5,633 nt of DNA from Gemmatimonadaceae bacterium (GTDB lineage: Bacteria; Gemmatimonadota; Gemmatimonadetes; Gemmatimonadales; Gemmatimonadaceae): contig JANYKY010000446.1 in the NCBI GenBank assembly GCA_025357975.1, positions 1-5,633 on the forward strand. Reading direction: 5' to 3'. The translations under genes were made by a program, and so were the position numbers. Positions 5,603 through 5,633 of the stretch are shown in pieces (the stretch's first letter is position 1; each line of letters opens with the position of its first letter). The notes under the pieces were generated by a model, which was given only the letters and a program-made list of their open reading frames with translations, ran no database searches and had not been told where the DNA came from.

Positions 5603-5633
5603 TGCGCTAAGCCCTGTATTCCGAGAGCGGGCG

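Larger units (their letters stand above)
5102..5633. other. Right-hand region without a confident gene
   Basis: I see no gene that can be firmly supported in these 532 bases. Longer open frames on both strands have arginine- and serine-heavy, low-complexity products typical of chance frames in GC-rich DNA. Small repeats are present: GCGAGC at 5222-5227 and 5231-5236, GCAAACCG at 5206-5213 and 5252-5259, and a dyad TTGCGAGC/GCTTGCAA at 5220-5227 and 5248-5255. The region also holds the promoter of the RidA gene and, at the right edge, a possible small minus-strand frame and a short direct repeat listed separately. Confidence 0.45.

Noticed and set aside
1..5633. CRISPR array, insertion sequence, or integron cassette sites
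   Set aside because: I saw no regularly spaced identical repeats, no transposase or integrase gene, and no paired attC-type core sites.

Overview
The window looks like chromosomal DNA from a moderately GC-rich, Gram-negative-type bacterium. Three exported proteins support this: two have Sec signal peptides and one has a lipobox. The style of the small exported proteins (a DUF4440/SnoaL-like protein and a lipoprotein-type RidA) would suit soil phyla such as Gemmatimonadota or Acidobacteriota. That placement is an inference from gene style; there is no rRNA or marker gene here to confirm it.

Layout: positions 1-392 hold no confident gene, only a possible 3' end of an upstream reading frame and a leader with two mutually exclusive small hairpins. 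A large + strand gene (393-3344, 983 aa) fills more than half of the window. It encodes an exported mosaic protein: signal peptide, six-blade tectonin-like beta-propeller, threonine-rich mucin-like linker, four cysteine-rich repeats of regular spacing, and a helical C-terminal region of about 350 residues that I do not recognise. A strong intrinsic terminator (3352-3389) follows it, so it is probably a single-gene transcription unit.

Next, on the minus strand, is the C-terminal half of a fold-type IV PLP aminotransferase, most like D-amino-acid transaminase (3510-3971). It keeps the catalytic lysine and PLP-binding motifs but lacks the whole N-terminal domain, so it is best read as a remnant. 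Then come two convergent genes: a + strand exported DUF4440/NTF2-like protein (4070-4513) with a good ribosome binding site, and a minus strand RidA-family protein (4595-5065) with a lipoprotein signal peptide and the conserved RidA tyrosine, arginine and glutamate.

The last ~500 bases (5102-5633) hold no confident gene. They contain a dyad upstream of the RidA gene, a possible small minus-strand frame open to the right edge, and an 11-base-period direct repeat.

How the genes work together: no operon is visible. The large protein is a stand-alone transcription unit that I read as a secreted or surface lectin-like factor. RidA proteins clear reactive enamine/imine products of PLP enzymes, so a PLP-enzyme remnant about 600 bp from a RidA gene is suggestive, but the two are separated by an oppositely oriented gene and the enzyme appears broken. 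The most promising undescribed object is the large mosaic protein, especially its cysteine repeat and C-terminal region.
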